The notes under the pieces: model-generated
Seen by the model: the letters and a program-made list of their open reading frames with translations, nothing else
What the model was told of the DNA's origin: nothing
Database searches by the model: none
Position numbers and translations under genes: made by a program
Assembly (NCBI GenBank): GCA_964392305.1
Contig: CAYMPV010000002.1
Coordinates: forward strand, 186,001 to 250,000
Length of the DNA stretch: 64,000 nt
Origin: JACKIC01 sp964392305
Lineage (GTDB): Bacteria > Planctomycetota > UBA1135 > UBA2386
Reading direction: 5' to 3'
Part shown: positions 44,767 through 53,904 of the stretch, one piece after another
Position numbering within the stretch: position 1 is the first letter of the stretch
How the letters are laid out: each line of letters begins with the position of its first letter

Positions 44767-45077
44767 GAAGACACCTCGGCAGCGTCGATCGCGGCGAGTT
44801 CCCGACGATGCCGGCGGTCGAGCCGCGCCATCAGCACCGCGTAGAGCAGGATCGTCAGCAGGAAACACAGGATCGAACCCTGCTGCGCGAACCAGAACCC
44901 GAGCGGGAAGCCACCGAGTTGGATACTGGCAAGCGTATCCGCGAGCAGCACGCCACAACCGAGGCCAGCCACGGCCCAGAAGAGCAGCAGCGACAGCGTC
45001 AGACGCAGGCTGCTGCGCCAGTGCGCGGCATGGGCGGCGGCGCGCGCGGCGACGGCCGAAGGAGACGAAGAGGGCAT
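44763..45077 (-). CDS. DUF4212 small subunit of the sodium:solute symporter, 104 aa
   Basis: Two membrane helices with the DUF4212 pattern: LLLFWAVAGLGCGVLLADTL, then GGFPLGFWFAQQGSILCFL and YAVLMARLDRR. ATG 45077 starts MPSSSPSAVAARA. DUF4212 genes are normally the partner of VC_2705-type symporters, as here. Confidence 0.85.
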   Translation of the reverse strand: MPSSSPSAVAARAAAHAAHWRSSLRLTLSLLLFWAVAGLGCGVLLADTLASIQLGGFPLGFWFAQQGSILCFLLTILLYAVLMARLDRRHRRELAAIDAAEVSS

Positions 45078-45220
45078 GTCGCGCAGTATCTCCCGCGGAC
45101 ATCGCCGGATTCTCACCGGCTTGCCGTTTCCTTGCCGGACCGGTGCACTAGTGGGCCCACGCCGCCCACCAACGCCTGTCGACCCTCGCCTCGGTTGCCG
45201 GGCCTGCCCACACGACCTCC

Positions 45221-46294
45221 ATGCACACTCCCGTCCTCGAACGCGCCGCGTTCGCCCTGCTCTCGTTCACCCTCGCCACCATTCCGGCTCTCGCCCAGCA
45301 GACGATCGTGATCGGCGCCGCCGCCGACAACACGCTCTACCAGAGCACCACCGGTGCCACCAGCAACGGCGCCGGCCCTGCGATCTTCATCGGCGCGACC
45401 AGCACCCTGTCGCTGCGCCGCGCCGTGCTGCAGTTCGACGTCGCCGCCGCCGTTCCGGCCGGCGCCAAGATCCTGTCCGCGACGCTGCAGCTCAACGTCG
45501 TGCGCGCCAATACCCTGACCGCACACACGGCGACCGGCCACCGCCTGCTCGCGGCCTGGGGCGAAGGCACCTCGGCGACCGGGCCCGCGGGCGGAGGCAG
45601 CGGCGTGCCGTCGACCAATGGCGACGCCACGTGGATCCACACGTTCTTCCCCAACACGATGTGGTCGACGCCCGGCGGTGACTTCGCGGCGACGCCGAGC
45701 TTCTCGATGTCGTTGCCGGTCAACGGCCCCGCCACTTCCGCAGCATCCGCGGCCAGCGCCGCCGACGTGCAGAGCTGGCTCGACCAGCCCGCCAGCAACT
45801 TCGGCTGGCTGCTGCGCGGCGACGAGACCGCCGGCAACACCGCGCGCAAGTGCGACTCGCGCGAGAGCGCTTCGGGCAACCCGACGTTGACCGTGACCTA
45901 CATCACCCCTGGCCAGACCGCGGCGATCGGCACCGGTTGTGCGGTCGGTACCGGAACGTTCACGCTGGCGATCGTCGGCACGCCCGCCGGCGGCACCTCG
46001 GTCGGCATCGCCAAGAGCAACGCGCCGGCGCTGCAGTTCGGCGCCAACCTGTTCGCGCTCAGCATCGACCCGGCGGGCACCCTGCTGCCGCCCGGCTGCC
46101 GCCTCTACCTACCGTTCGGCGGCACGATCGTCACCGGCAACCTGTTCGCCACCGACGCGCAAGGCGCCCAGACCGACTCGCTCGCCATTCCGCTGGGCTT
46201 CCCCGGCGTGTTGATCGCCGCCCAGGCCGCCGTGCTGCACAACAACCCGGCCGGCTACGTGCTCAGCAACGCGGGCGCCCTCTGCATCCAGTAG
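45221..46294 (+). CDS. secreted DNRLRE-domain protein, 357 aa
   Basis: The signal peptide ends near ATIPALAQQ. Residues about 26-225 form a DNRLRE domain: ADNTLYQSTTGATSNGAGP, RRAVLQFDVAAAVPAGAKIL, and SWLDQPASNFGWLLRGDE. The C-terminal ~120 residues are the tail GTGCAVGTGTFTLAIVGTPA through LSNAGALCIQ, shared with other secreted proteins in the window. Likely surface-exposed. Confidence 0.8.
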   Translation: MHTPVLERAAFALLSFTLATIPALAQQTIVIGAAADNTLYQSTTGATSNGAGPAIFIGATSTLSLRRAVLQFDVAAAVPAGAKILSATLQLNVVRANTLTAHTATGHRLLAAWGEGTSATGPAGGGSGVPSTNGDATWIHTFFPNTMWSTPGGDFAATPSFSMSLPVNGPATSAASAASAADVQSWLDQPASNFGWLLRGDETAGNTARKCDSRESASGNPTLTVTYITPGQTAAIGTGCAVGTGTFTLAIVGTPAGGTSVGIAKSNAPALQFGANLFALSIDPAGTLLPPGCRLYLPFGGTIVTGNLFATDAQGAQTDSLAIPLGFPGVLIAAQAAVLHNNPAGYVLSNAGALCIQ

Positions 46295-46301
46295 CGCCTG
46301 G

Positions 46302-46384
46302 TTGCGTACCGAACCGGGTACAAACGACAACCCGCTGACGCTTCACGCGCGCGGGTTGTCGTTTGTACCCGGTACCGTACGCAA
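46302..46384 (+). repeat. long palindromic element, copy 2 (34-base arms)
   Basis: Arms 46302-46335 and 46351-46384 pair with two mismatches and a 15-base loop. The arm carries TTGCGTACCGAACCGGGTAC and AAACGACAACC. Compared with copy 1, AACCACAACC became AACGACAACC, and the opposite arm changed to match. It lies between two convergent genes and contains the stop codon of the VWA gene. Confidence 0.85.
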
Positions 46385-48625
46385 TGGCAGGCGGGCGGCG
46401 AGGCGTTCGGCAGCGGCGAGCAGCAGCAGGAGCGTGAGCGGGAGCCAGTCGGGGATCACGAAGTGCTCGGAACGCAACACGGCCAGACGCGGCTCGGTGG
46501 GCAAGGAGGCGCGCGGTTGCAGGTCGCGGCCGGCGAGCGCGGCGAAGGCCGTGGCTTCGGCGGGCAGGGTGACGCGCGGCGTGATCGTCGGCGCGCCCAG
46601 CAGTTCGCTCGCGGCCGCAGGCGGCGTCGGCATCGCGGTGTGCGCGATCCACTGCGCGAGGCGACCTGGGAACGCGGCATCGCGGCGGAACTCGCGGCAA
46701 GGCTCACCGCACAGATCGGCGGCGAACGCGCCGACCCGACCCAGGCCGCGGTTGGCGTAGGCGAGCAGCGGCCATCCGTCGGGCCCGGCGGCGAGCAGGA
46801 CTTCGGCCTCGAGCGGAGCTTCGCCGCCGCGTGCACTCTGCAGCGTCGGCCAGTCCGCGCTCGGCTCGGGACGCAGCAGCGGCGAATCGGCGACGGCGAC
46901 CACGCGCAGCCGCGACGGTCCGGTCGGCAGGCTCGGTTCGGGTGGCGGCGGCGGTGGCGGTTCGTCGGGCGGCGGCGGTTGTTGCGGTTGCTCGGGTGCC
47001 GGCGAATCGGCGCCGCGCGGCTGTCGGCCGGCCGTGGCCAACGATCGTGTGACCTCGGCGGTGACGAAGGTCGGCACCAACTCGGCGTTCTCGAGCGGCA
47101 AGAAACGGCCGCCGCCGTCGCGCGTCAGCTCTTCGGCCTCGCGCTTGAACTCCGGCGACGTGAACGGATCGATGATCGCGATCACCGACAGCGAGATGTG
47201 CTGCCGCGTGAACAGGTCGTTGGCCAGGCTGCGCAACGCGAAGCTCTCGGAGCTGTCGAACTCACCATCGCTGATCACCACCAGGTGCCGCACCGCGGCC
47301 TTGCTGCGCTGCAAGGACTGCGCGGCCAGCCGGATGCCGGACAGCAGGAACGTGCGCTCGGCGGCGTGCGCGAGCCGTTCCGCGCCGGCGCGCACCTGGT
47401 CGACCTGGCTGGCGTCGGTGAGCGGCAGTTCGAGGCGCCCCGCGTCCTTGTTGCCGAAGGTCACGATCACGACCTCGTCGCCGGGGCCGAGCGCCGCTGC
47501 GGTGCGCATCGCGCTGCTCTTGGCGTAACTCATCTTGGTGCGCCCGTTCGGCAGGGTGTTGCCCATGCTGCCCGAGCGATCGACGACCAACCCCAAAGCG
47601 ACCAGGCGCTTGTCGACCAGGGTCGGCTCCTGTCCGACCGGCCCAGCCTGGCTGGTATCACCCGCTGGCGGTCCACGATCGGGCGGCGGCGGCGGCGGCG
47701 TATCCGGGGCCACGACCTCCTCGTCACCCTTGGCGTCGACCGCGACCCGCGGCGTCGGGCGAACGGGCAACAGCGCACGCAGCGGCTCGAGCTCTTCCCC
47801 GAACGCGGGCTCGAGCACGAACAGGCCCAAGCCGTCCTCGACCGCGCGCACCAACGCAACTTGCTGATCGGCGGGCAGCACCGCACCGAGCACCACTGCC
47901 GCGTACTGCGACCAGTCAGCCACCGGGCCCGCACCGTCCTCGACGAGCACACCCTGCGCGCGCAGCGCCGCCGCCACCAGCCCCGTCGGTTCGAGCACGC
48001 GCACGCCGCGCGGCGCCGCCACGGCGATGTCACCGTGAGCCGCGACCACCACGCCGGCGACGTCGATCGCGCAGCGCAGCCGGTGTTCGCCGGCTGCCGC
48101 GGGTGTCCATTCGATCGTGTGCACGGCGCCGTCGAGCGGCAACGAACGCCGCAGCACCTCGTCGCTGCCGCGCATGATCACCAGCTCGGCGCTGCCGGCG
48201 TCGACCGCGGGCACCGCGATCTCGAGCAGCGTCGGCCGCTGCAGCGCAGCGGCGCTGCGCTGGCGCACCCGCAGCTGTTCGGGCGCGAACGGCAACGGCG
48301 GCGCAGCGAGCGCCGCGCGCGCGCCGAGCGGACCACCGGGCACGATGGGATCGGCGAAACCGCCGGCGAGCAGCAGTTGCAGATCGTCGCCGTGCGGACC
48401 CGCCGTCGCCGCGGCAGCCAGCGCCTGGGTCGCGAACGTCGCCCCCGCGAGTTCTGCCCGCACCGGCATCACCGGGCGGTCGAGCCAACCAAGACCGCGC
48501 GGCATCGTCGCGGCCAGCGCAAAGCCCAACACGACCAGCCAGGCCAACCACGCCGTGCGCCCGCGCCGCCACGACAACCCGAGCGCAGCGAGCCCAAGGC
48601 AGATGAGGCAGGCGACGGTGTTCAC
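46343..48625 (-). CDS. VWA-domain membrane protein (BatA/glutamine-amidotransferase-like VWA type), 760 aa
   Basis: GTG 48625 overlaps the NPCBM gene stop (GTGA). Two N-terminal helices precede an extended domain. A VWA domain starts near residue 355 with LVVDRSGSMGN, the MIDAS D-x-S-x-S motif, followed by HLVVISDGEFDSS. Two Pro-rich segments flank it. A C-terminal helix (WLPLTLLLLLAAAERLAARL) precedes the last dozen residues, TVPGTNDNPRA, which are encoded by the palindromic element. Assumed to work with the upstream NPCBM protein; function unknown. Confidence 0.8.
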   Translation of the reverse strand: MNTVACLICLGLAALGLSWRRGRTAWLAWLVVLGFALAATMPRGLGWLDRPVMPVRAELAGATFATQALAAAATAGPHGDDLQLLLAGGFADPIVPGGPLGARAALAAPPLPFAPEQLRVRQRSAAALQRPTLLEIAVPAVDAGSAELVIMRGSDEVLRRSLPLDGAVHTIEWTPAAAGEHRLRCAIDVAGVVVAAHGDIAVAAPRGVRVLEPTGLVAAALRAQGVLVEDGAGPVADWSQYAAVVLGAVLPADQQVALVRAVEDGLGLFVLEPAFGEELEPLRALLPVRPTPRVAVDAKGDEEVVAPDTPPPPPPDRGPPAGDTSQAGPVGQEPTLVDKRLVALGLVVDRSGSMGNTLPNGRTKMSYAKSSAMRTAAALGPGDEVVIVTFGNKDAGRLELPLTDASQVDQVRAGAERLAHAAERTFLLSGIRLAAQSLQRSKAAVRHLVVISDGEFDSSESFALRSLANDLFTRQHISLSVIAIIDPFTSPEFKREAEELTRDGGGRFLPLENAELVPTFVTAEVTRSLATAGRQPRGADSPAPEQPQQPPPPDEPPPPPPPEPSLPTGPSRLRVVAVADSPLLRPEPSADWPTLQSARGGEAPLEAEVLLAAGPDGWPLLAYANRGLGRVGAFAADLCGEPCREFRRDAAFPGRLAQWIAHTAMPTPPAAASELLGAPTITPRVTLPAEATAFAALAGRDLQPRASLPTEPRLAVLRSEHFVIPDWLPLTLLLLLAAAERLAARLPLRTVPGTNDNPRA

Positions 48626-49863
48626 GGCTTCTTGCTGCGCTCCGGCAAGAACACCGGCGACAACCACCCGACGCGATCGCCGAGTTCACGTCCTTTGCCG
48701 AAATCGACCTCCAGCACCAGCGCCTGCCCCGGTCGCACCGCGATCGGGCCGCTGTCGAGCGGACTCTGCCCGGGCCCGAGGCCCTGCTTGGCGAACACGA
48801 TCTTGCCGTCGAGCAGGACCCGCACGTCGACGTCGGCGCGAACCAGCAGCGCGGCGGCGGTGTCGTCGATCGCGACGCGGGTCCAGAAGCGCGCCGCGCC
48901 GTTCGGCACCACGAAGGTCAGGCGGCTGCGGCTGTGCACCCCGAGCCCCTTGCCGAAGGTGCGGCCACCGGCGACGAGCGCTTCGCCGTCGGTCGAACGA
49001 TCCCGCTGCCAGGGATACAGCACATCGCCGTCGAAACCCGACTCGCTGACCTGCTGCGGTTCGAGATCCGAGACGAAGGTGCCGGAGGCGCGCCAGGTCA
49101 GGCAGGCGATGTCGCGCCAACGCAGCGACACCTGACGGCCGCTCTCCAGCGTGCATTCGACCTGCTCGCCAGTGGCGCGCTGCACGGTGACGCCGAGGCG
49201 GTCACCGGTGCGCGTCCACAGTTCGTTCGGCGCTGCGACGGCGCGGGGCTGCGGATCGGCAATGCGCAGACCGATCAGATCCGTCAGCGCAAACCAACGC
49301 GGTTCCTTCTCGCCGGTCGACAGGAAGCGCACGCCGCGCGGGCCGAACTCGTGCACGGCGCCGACGATCCGGTCGAAGCCGAACCGCGCGCGGCGGAACA
49401 GCGCCTCGTCGACGCCGTCGGGCAAACGCAGCGCGTCGGGGCGCGGCGTCGCCGACGCGGTCAGCGCCAGCAGGCGATCGACGGGCACCTGCAGACGGTC
49501 GAGCACCGGCGACTGCAGTTCGAGCGTGTCGCCGCTGCGATCGCCGCCGACCACCGCGCCGCGCAGCACCTCGCCGCCGGCCAGCCATACGCTCGGCAAC
49601 CCGGCCTCGACGACCGCGCCGCCGTGCACGCTGAGCAGGTCGCCCGCGCCGACCTTCACTTCCTGACCGGCGCGCCGCAGCGCGAAGCCGCCACCGGGCT
49701 CGCTGCTGATCGTGTCGGCGTCGATCAGACGGCCGTCGATCAACGCCACCTGCAGCAGGCTGCTGTCCGGCTTGACGACCGGCTCAGGCGGCTGCTGCGC
49801 CCGGCAAGGCGCCGTCGCCACCATCGCCAGCCCCAGCAGGCCAACCACTAACGTCTGCTGCAT
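48622..49863 (-). CDS. secreted NPCBM-domain protein, 413 aa
   Basis: ATG 49863 gives a signal peptide (MQQTLVVGLLGLAMVATAPC). The C-terminal ~130 residues are an NPCBM (GH98-type carbohydrate-binding) domain: GGRTFGKGLGVHSRSRLTF, FWTRVAIDDTAAALLVRADV and DGKIVFAKQGLGPG. The N-terminal half is beta-rich (LIDGRLIDADTISSEPGGGF). The stop overlaps the VWA gene start, so the two proteins probably act together at the cell surface. Confidence 0.8.
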   Translation of the reverse strand: MQQTLVVGLLGLAMVATAPCRAQQPPEPVVKPDSSLLQVALIDGRLIDADTISSEPGGGFALRRAGQEVKVGAGDLLSVHGGAVVEAGLPSVWLAGGEVLRGAVVGGDRSGDTLELQSPVLDRLQVPVDRLLALTASATPRPDALRLPDGVDEALFRRARFGFDRIVGAVHEFGPRGVRFLSTGEKEPRWFALTDLIGLRIADPQPRAVAAPNELWTRTGDRLGVTVQRATGEQVECTLESGRQVSLRWRDIACLTWRASGTFVSDLEPQQVSESGFDGDVLYPWQRDRSTDGEALVAGGRTFGKGLGVHSRSRLTFVVPNGAARFWTRVAIDDTAAALLVRADVDVRVLLDGKIVFAKQGLGPGQSPLDSGPIAVRPGQALVLEVDFGKGRELGDRVGWLSPVFLPERSKKP

Positions 49864-49919
49864 GCCAGTTTGGCGCACCCTCGAACGGGCATTGCTGGCA
49901 CAGCTGCCAGTTTGGCGCA
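49863..49919 (-). promoter_or_regulatory. pair of 15-base inverted-repeat sites
   Basis: TGCCAGTTTGGCGCA occurs at 49863-49877 and 49905-49919, 42 bases apart, about four helical turns. Each contains GCCA-GTT-TGGC. One overlaps the NPCBM gene start. This looks like a tandem operator for a dimeric regulator. Confidence 0.5.
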
Positions 49920-50174
49920 GCCGCGCTGCTCGCCGGCGCCCGAACACCCGCCACTCGATGGCCACAAGCGTTGTCCTGAACATGTGTTAACGCGTCCCAA
50001 CCAGTTCTGTCCGGCAGCCGTCACAGCCCGGCACCGCCTTTGCTTTTGCGCGCGACCTACGTTCGCCCCGCGGTCTTCGCGAGAGGCGCACGCCCCGGTT
50101 GCCGTCGGCGTCATCGACGCGACGGCATCGACAACACCTTCCCCGAACGTATCCGATTTCCTTTCGAGGCTGTG

Positions 50175-51788
50175 ATGGTCAAACAACTCGTGTTCGAAAA
50201 CGACGCGCGTGAAGCAGTGCTTCGCGGTGTCGGCAAGCTGGCGAAAGCCGTCGTCTCCACCCTGGGCCCGCGCGGTCGCAACGCCGTGCTCGACAAGGGC
50301 TGGGGCGGCCCGACGGTGACCAAGGACGGCGTCACCGTCGCCGAGGAGATCGAGCTCGAGGATCGTTACGAGAACATGGGCGCCAAACTGGTCAAGGAAG
50401 CGGCCAGCAAGACGTCCGACCTCGCCGGTGACGGCACCACGACGGCGACGCTGCTGGCGTGGTCGATCTGCGAGGAAGGCATGAAGTACCTGACCGCGGG
50501 CGCCAACCACGCCGAGCTGATCAAGGGCGTCAAGGCCGCGACGCAGGCCCTGGTCGACGAGCTCGTGCGCATGAAGAAGAACGTGCCCAGCAACGACCAG
50601 AAGGCGATCCTGCAGGTGGCGAGCATCGCCGCCAACAACGATCCCGAGGCCGGCAAGATCATCGCCGACGCGATGAAGAAGGTCGGCGCCGACGGCGTGA
50701 TCACGGTCGAGGAGGGCAAGGGCCTGGAGACCGAGGTCAAGGTCGTCGAGGGCATGCAGTTCGACCGCGGTTACCTGTCGCCGCACTTCATCACCAACAA
50801 CGAGGACATGACGGTCGACTTCCGCGACTGCTACGTGCTCGTGCACGAGGACAAGCTCTCGAACGTGCGCCAGCTGCTGCCGCTGCTCGAGAAGCTCAAG
50901 GACAGCAACAAGCCGCTGCTGATCATCGCCGAGGACATCGAAGGCGAAGCGCTGGCGACGCTGGTCGTCAACAAGCTGCGCGGCATCCTCAAGGTCGCCG
51001 CCGTCAAGGCGCCGGGTTACGGCGACCGCCGCAAGGCGATGCTGCAGGACATCGCGATCCTGACCGGCGGCGAGGCGATCTTCAAGGACCTCGGCATGGA
51101 CCTCGAGAAGGTGCAACTGCGCCAGCTCGGCGTCGCCAAGAAGGTGCTGATCGACGGCGACAACACCACCATCGTCGAGGGCAAGGGCAAGCCGGCCGAC
51201 CTCAAGGCCCGCTGCGAGCAGATCCGCCGCGAGATCGACGCGACGACGTCGGACTACGACAAGGAGAAGCTGCAGGAACGCCTGGCCAAGCTGACCGGCG
51301 GCATCGCCGAGATCCGCGTCGGCGCGCACACCGAGACCGAGATGAAGGAGCGCAAGGCCCTCGTCGAGGACGCCCTGCACGCGACCCGCGCCGCGGTCGC
51401 CGAAGGCATCCTGCCCGGCGGCGGCACCGCGCTGCTCAAGGCCAGCCGCGTGCTCGACAAGCTCGAACTGTCGCACGACGCCCAGTTCGGCGTGCAGCTG
51501 ATGAAGACCGTCGCGCAGCGCCCCGTTCGCACGATCGCGCAGAACGCCGGCATCGACGGCGCCGTGGTCGCCCGCAAGGTGCTCAACAACAAGAGCAACA
51601 CCTTCGGCTTCAACGCCCTCACCGGCGAATACGGCGACATGCTCGAGTTCGGCATCGTCGATCCGACCAAGGTGACGCGCTCGGCGCTGCAGAACGCGGT
51701 CTCGGTGGCGACCCTGCTGCTGACCACCGACTGCCTGATCACCGATCTCAAGCAGGACGAAGAGGGCGGCGAACACGGCGAGATGTGA
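50175..51788 (+). CDS. groEL: 60-kDa chaperonin GroEL, paralogue 1, 537 aa
   Basis: Full GroEL domain order with the ATP site intact: VTKDGVTVAEEIELED, DLAGDGTTTATLLAW, and the catalytic Asp in VEDALHATRAAVAEG; ILPGGGTALL follows. The C-terminus is acidic (KQDEEGGEHGEM) and lacks the GGM tail. In the apical domain RGYLSPHFIT, His replaces the usual Tyr of GYLSPYFI. No CIRCE element is seen upstream. It stands 53 bases before groES; the pair flanks groES with paralogue 2. Confidence 0.95.
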   Translation: MVKQLVFENDAREAVLRGVGKLAKAVVSTLGPRGRNAVLDKGWGGPTVTKDGVTVAEEIELEDRYENMGAKLVKEAASKTSDLAGDGTTTATLLAWSICEEGMKYLTAGANHAELIKGVKAATQALVDELVRMKKNVPSNDQKAILQVASIAANNDPEAGKIIADAMKKVGADGVITVEEGKGLETEVKVVEGMQFDRGYLSPHFITNNEDMTVDFRDCYVLVHEDKLSNVRQLLPLLEKLKDSNKPLLIIAEDIEGEALATLVVNKLRGILKVAAVKAPGYGDRRKAMLQDIAILTGGEAIFKDLGMDLEKVQLRQLGVAKKVLIDGDNTTIVEGKGKPADLKARCEQIRREIDATTSDYDKEKLQERLAKLTGGIAEIRVGAHTETEMKERKALVEDALHATRAAVAEGILPGGGTALLKASRVLDKLELSHDAQFGVQLMKTVAQRPVRTIAQNAGIDGAVVARKVLNNKSNTFGFNALTGEYGDMLEFGIVDPTKVTRSALQNAVSVATLLLTTDCLITDLKQDEEGGEHGEM

Positions 51789-51841
51789 GCCGCACCCCCA
51801 TTCCCACACCCCCACCAGCATTTCCACGGAGTAGAATGACT

Positions 51842-52135
51842 ATGGCTTCATTGCGACCCCTCGATGATCGCGTCGTGCTCAAGGTACTCGACGCCGAAGA
51901 GAAGACCGCCGGCGGCATCCTGCTGCCCGACACCGCCAAGGAGAAGCCGCAGCGCGGCAAGGTGACCGCGGTCGGCAGCGGCAAGCTCGGCAAGGACGGC
52001 AAGCGCATCGCGCTCGACGTCAAGAAGGGCGACGTGGTGCTGTTCGGCAAGTACGCCGGCAGCGACGTCAAGGTCGGCGGCGAGGACTACAAGATCCTGC
52101 GCGAGAACGAGATCCTCGCCAAGGTGGAGGGCTGA
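51842..52135 (+). CDS. groES: 10-kDa co-chaperonin GroES, 97 aa
   Basis: ASLRPLDDRVVLKVLDAEEK, then TAGGILLPDTAKEKPQRGKV (the mobile loop that binds GroEL) and VLFGKYAGSDVKVGGEDYKI. GGAG at 51828-51831 lies 4 bases before ATG 51836 and 10 before ATG 51842; either is possible. The start of the second groEL follows by three bases. Confidence 0.95.
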   Translation: MASLRPLDDRVVLKVLDAEEKTAGGILLPDTAKEKPQRGKVTAVGSGKLGKDGKRIALDVKKGDVVLFGKYAGSDVKVGGEDYKILRENEILAKVEG

Positions 52136-52138
52136 TCC

Positions 52139-53752
52139 ATGGGCAAGCAGATCATGTATGACGACGTCGCGCGCCGTAAGGCAGTCGAAGGCGTCCAGAA
52201 ACTCGCCCGTGCGGTCAAGGTCACCCTGGGCCCCGCCGGCAAGAACGTCATCATCGAGAAGTCCTTCGGTGGCCCTCAGGTCACCAAGGACGGCGTCACC
52301 GTCGCCAAGGAAGTCGAGCTCGAGGACCCGTTCGAGAACATGGGCGCCAAGCTCGTGCGCGAGGTCGCCAGCAAGACCAACGACGTCGCCGGTGACGGCA
52401 CCACGACGGCGACGGTGCTCGCCGAGGCGATCCTGACGATCGGCCAGCGTTACCTGACCAGCGGCGTGGACCCCAACCACCTGCGCGCCGGCATCGACCA
52501 GGCGGTCGCGGCGATCACCGCCGAACTGGCCACGGTCGCCAAGAAGATCAACAACAAGAACCGCGACGAGATCGCCCAGGTCGGCGCGATCTCGGCCAAC
52601 AACGACATGGAGATCGGCAACATGCTCGCCGACGCCATGCTCAAGGTCGGCGCCGAGGGCGTGGTCACCGTCGAAGAGGGCAAGAGCGCGGTCACCGAGC
52701 TCGAGCACGTCGACGGCATGCAGTTCGACAAGGGCTACATCTCGCCCTACTTCATCACCGACCCCAAGACGATGGAGGCCTCGTTCGAAGGCGCCCACAT
52801 CCTGGTGCACGAGAAGAAGATCTCGAACGTGCGTGAGATGATCCCGCTGCTCGAGCAGGTCTCGCGCAGCGGCAAGGCGCTGGTGATCGTCGCCGAAGAC
52901 GTCGAGTCCGAGGCGCTCGCCGCGCTGGTCGTCAACCGCCTCAAGGGTGTGCTCAACGTCTGCGCCGTCAAGGCACCGGGCTTCGGCGATCGCCGCAAGG
53001 CGATCCTGCAGGACCTGGCGACCCTCACGGGCGGGCAGTGCATCAGCGAGGATCTCGGCATCAAGCTCGAGAACGTCACGCTCGAGCAGCTCGGCAGCGC
53101 CCAGAAGATCCGCATCAGCAAGGATGCGACCACGATCATCGGCGGCGCCGGCAAGAAGGCCGAGATCACGGCCCGCGCCGACAGCATCCGCAGCCAGATC
53201 GAGAAGACCACCTCGGACTACGACCGCGAGAAGCTGGCCGAGCGCCTCGCCAAGCTGACCGGCGGCGTCGCCATCATCCGCTCGGGCGCGATGACCGAAG
53301 CCGACATGAAGCAGAAGAAGCAGCGCATCGAAGACGCGCTGAACGCCACGCGCGCCGCTCTCGAAGAGGGCATCGTGCCGGGCGGTGGCGTCGCGCTGCT
53401 GCGCGCCAGCAACAAGGCGCTGGCGACGATCAAGGCCAAGGGCGACCGTCAGTTCGGCATCGAGATCGTCAAGCGCGCCTGCGAAGCGCCGATGCGCCAG
53501 ATCGCCGAGAACGCCGGCGAGGACGGCTCGGTGGTCGTCGACGAAGCGCTCGGCAAGAAGGCCAACGAGGGTTACAACGCCCTGACCGGCGAGTGGGTCG
53601 ACATGTTCAAGGCGGGCATCGTCGATCCGGCCAAGGTCGTGCGTTGTGCGCTGCAGAACGCGGCGAGCATCGCCGGCCTGATGCTGACCACCAATACGAT
53701 GGTCACCAACATCGCCGACGACAAGAAGGCCGTGCAGGGCAGCACGAGCTGA
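52139..53752 (+). CDS. groEL: 60-kDa chaperonin GroEL, paralogue 2, 537 aa
   Basis: Canonical GroEL: VTKDGVTVAKEVELED, DVAGDGTTTATVLAE, KGYISPYFIT, VKAPGFGDRRKAILQD and IEDALNATRAALEEG. It keeps the Tyr in GYISPYFI that paralogue 1 has lost, so it is likely the general housekeeping chaperonin. The GGM tail is absent here as well (ends KKAVQGSTS). Follows groES by three bases, implying one operon. Confidence 0.95.
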   Translation: MGKQIMYDDVARRKAVEGVQKLARAVKVTLGPAGKNVIIEKSFGGPQVTKDGVTVAKEVELEDPFENMGAKLVREVASKTNDVAGDGTTTATVLAEAILTIGQRYLTSGVDPNHLRAGIDQAVAAITAELATVAKKINNKNRDEIAQVGAISANNDMEIGNMLADAMLKVGAEGVVTVEEGKSAVTELEHVDGMQFDKGYISPYFITDPKTMEASFEGAHILVHEKKISNVREMIPLLEQVSRSGKALVIVAEDVESEALAALVVNRLKGVLNVCAVKAPGFGDRRKAILQDLATLTGGQCISEDLGIKLENVTLEQLGSAQKIRISKDATTIIGGAGKKAEITARADSIRSQIEKTTSDYDREKLAERLAKLTGGVAIIRSGAMTEADMKQKKQRIEDALNATRAALEEGIVPGGGVALLRASNKALATIKAKGDRQFGIEIVKRACEAPMRQIAENAGEDGSVVVDEALGKKANEGYNALTGEWVDMFKAGIVDPAKVVRCALQNAASIAGLMLTTNTMVTNIADDKKAVQGSTS

Positions 53753-53759
53753 GCCGCGC

Positions 53760-53781
53760 GGGGCGGGCTGCGGCCCGCCCC
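53760..53781 (+). terminator. hairpin after groEL paralogue 2
   Basis: A nine-base-pair stem, GGGGCGGGC with GCCCGCCCC, and a TGCG loop, six bases after the stop. There is no T tract. Confidence 0.65.
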
Positions 53782-53904
53782 GGCCCGTCGCCCAGCCCTG
53801 CCGCCCGGCACCGGCTTCCAGTTCGATCCCGCGGCGGCCGATAGTCACGGCACCCGCCGGTGCCATCGGCCCTTCCGCTCCGCATCGATTCCCCGCCTGC
53901 AGAC

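Noticed and set aside
49983..50174. CIRCE element before groEL
   Set aside because: The inverted repeat TTAGCACTC-N9-GAGTGCTAA is not present, even with several mismatches.
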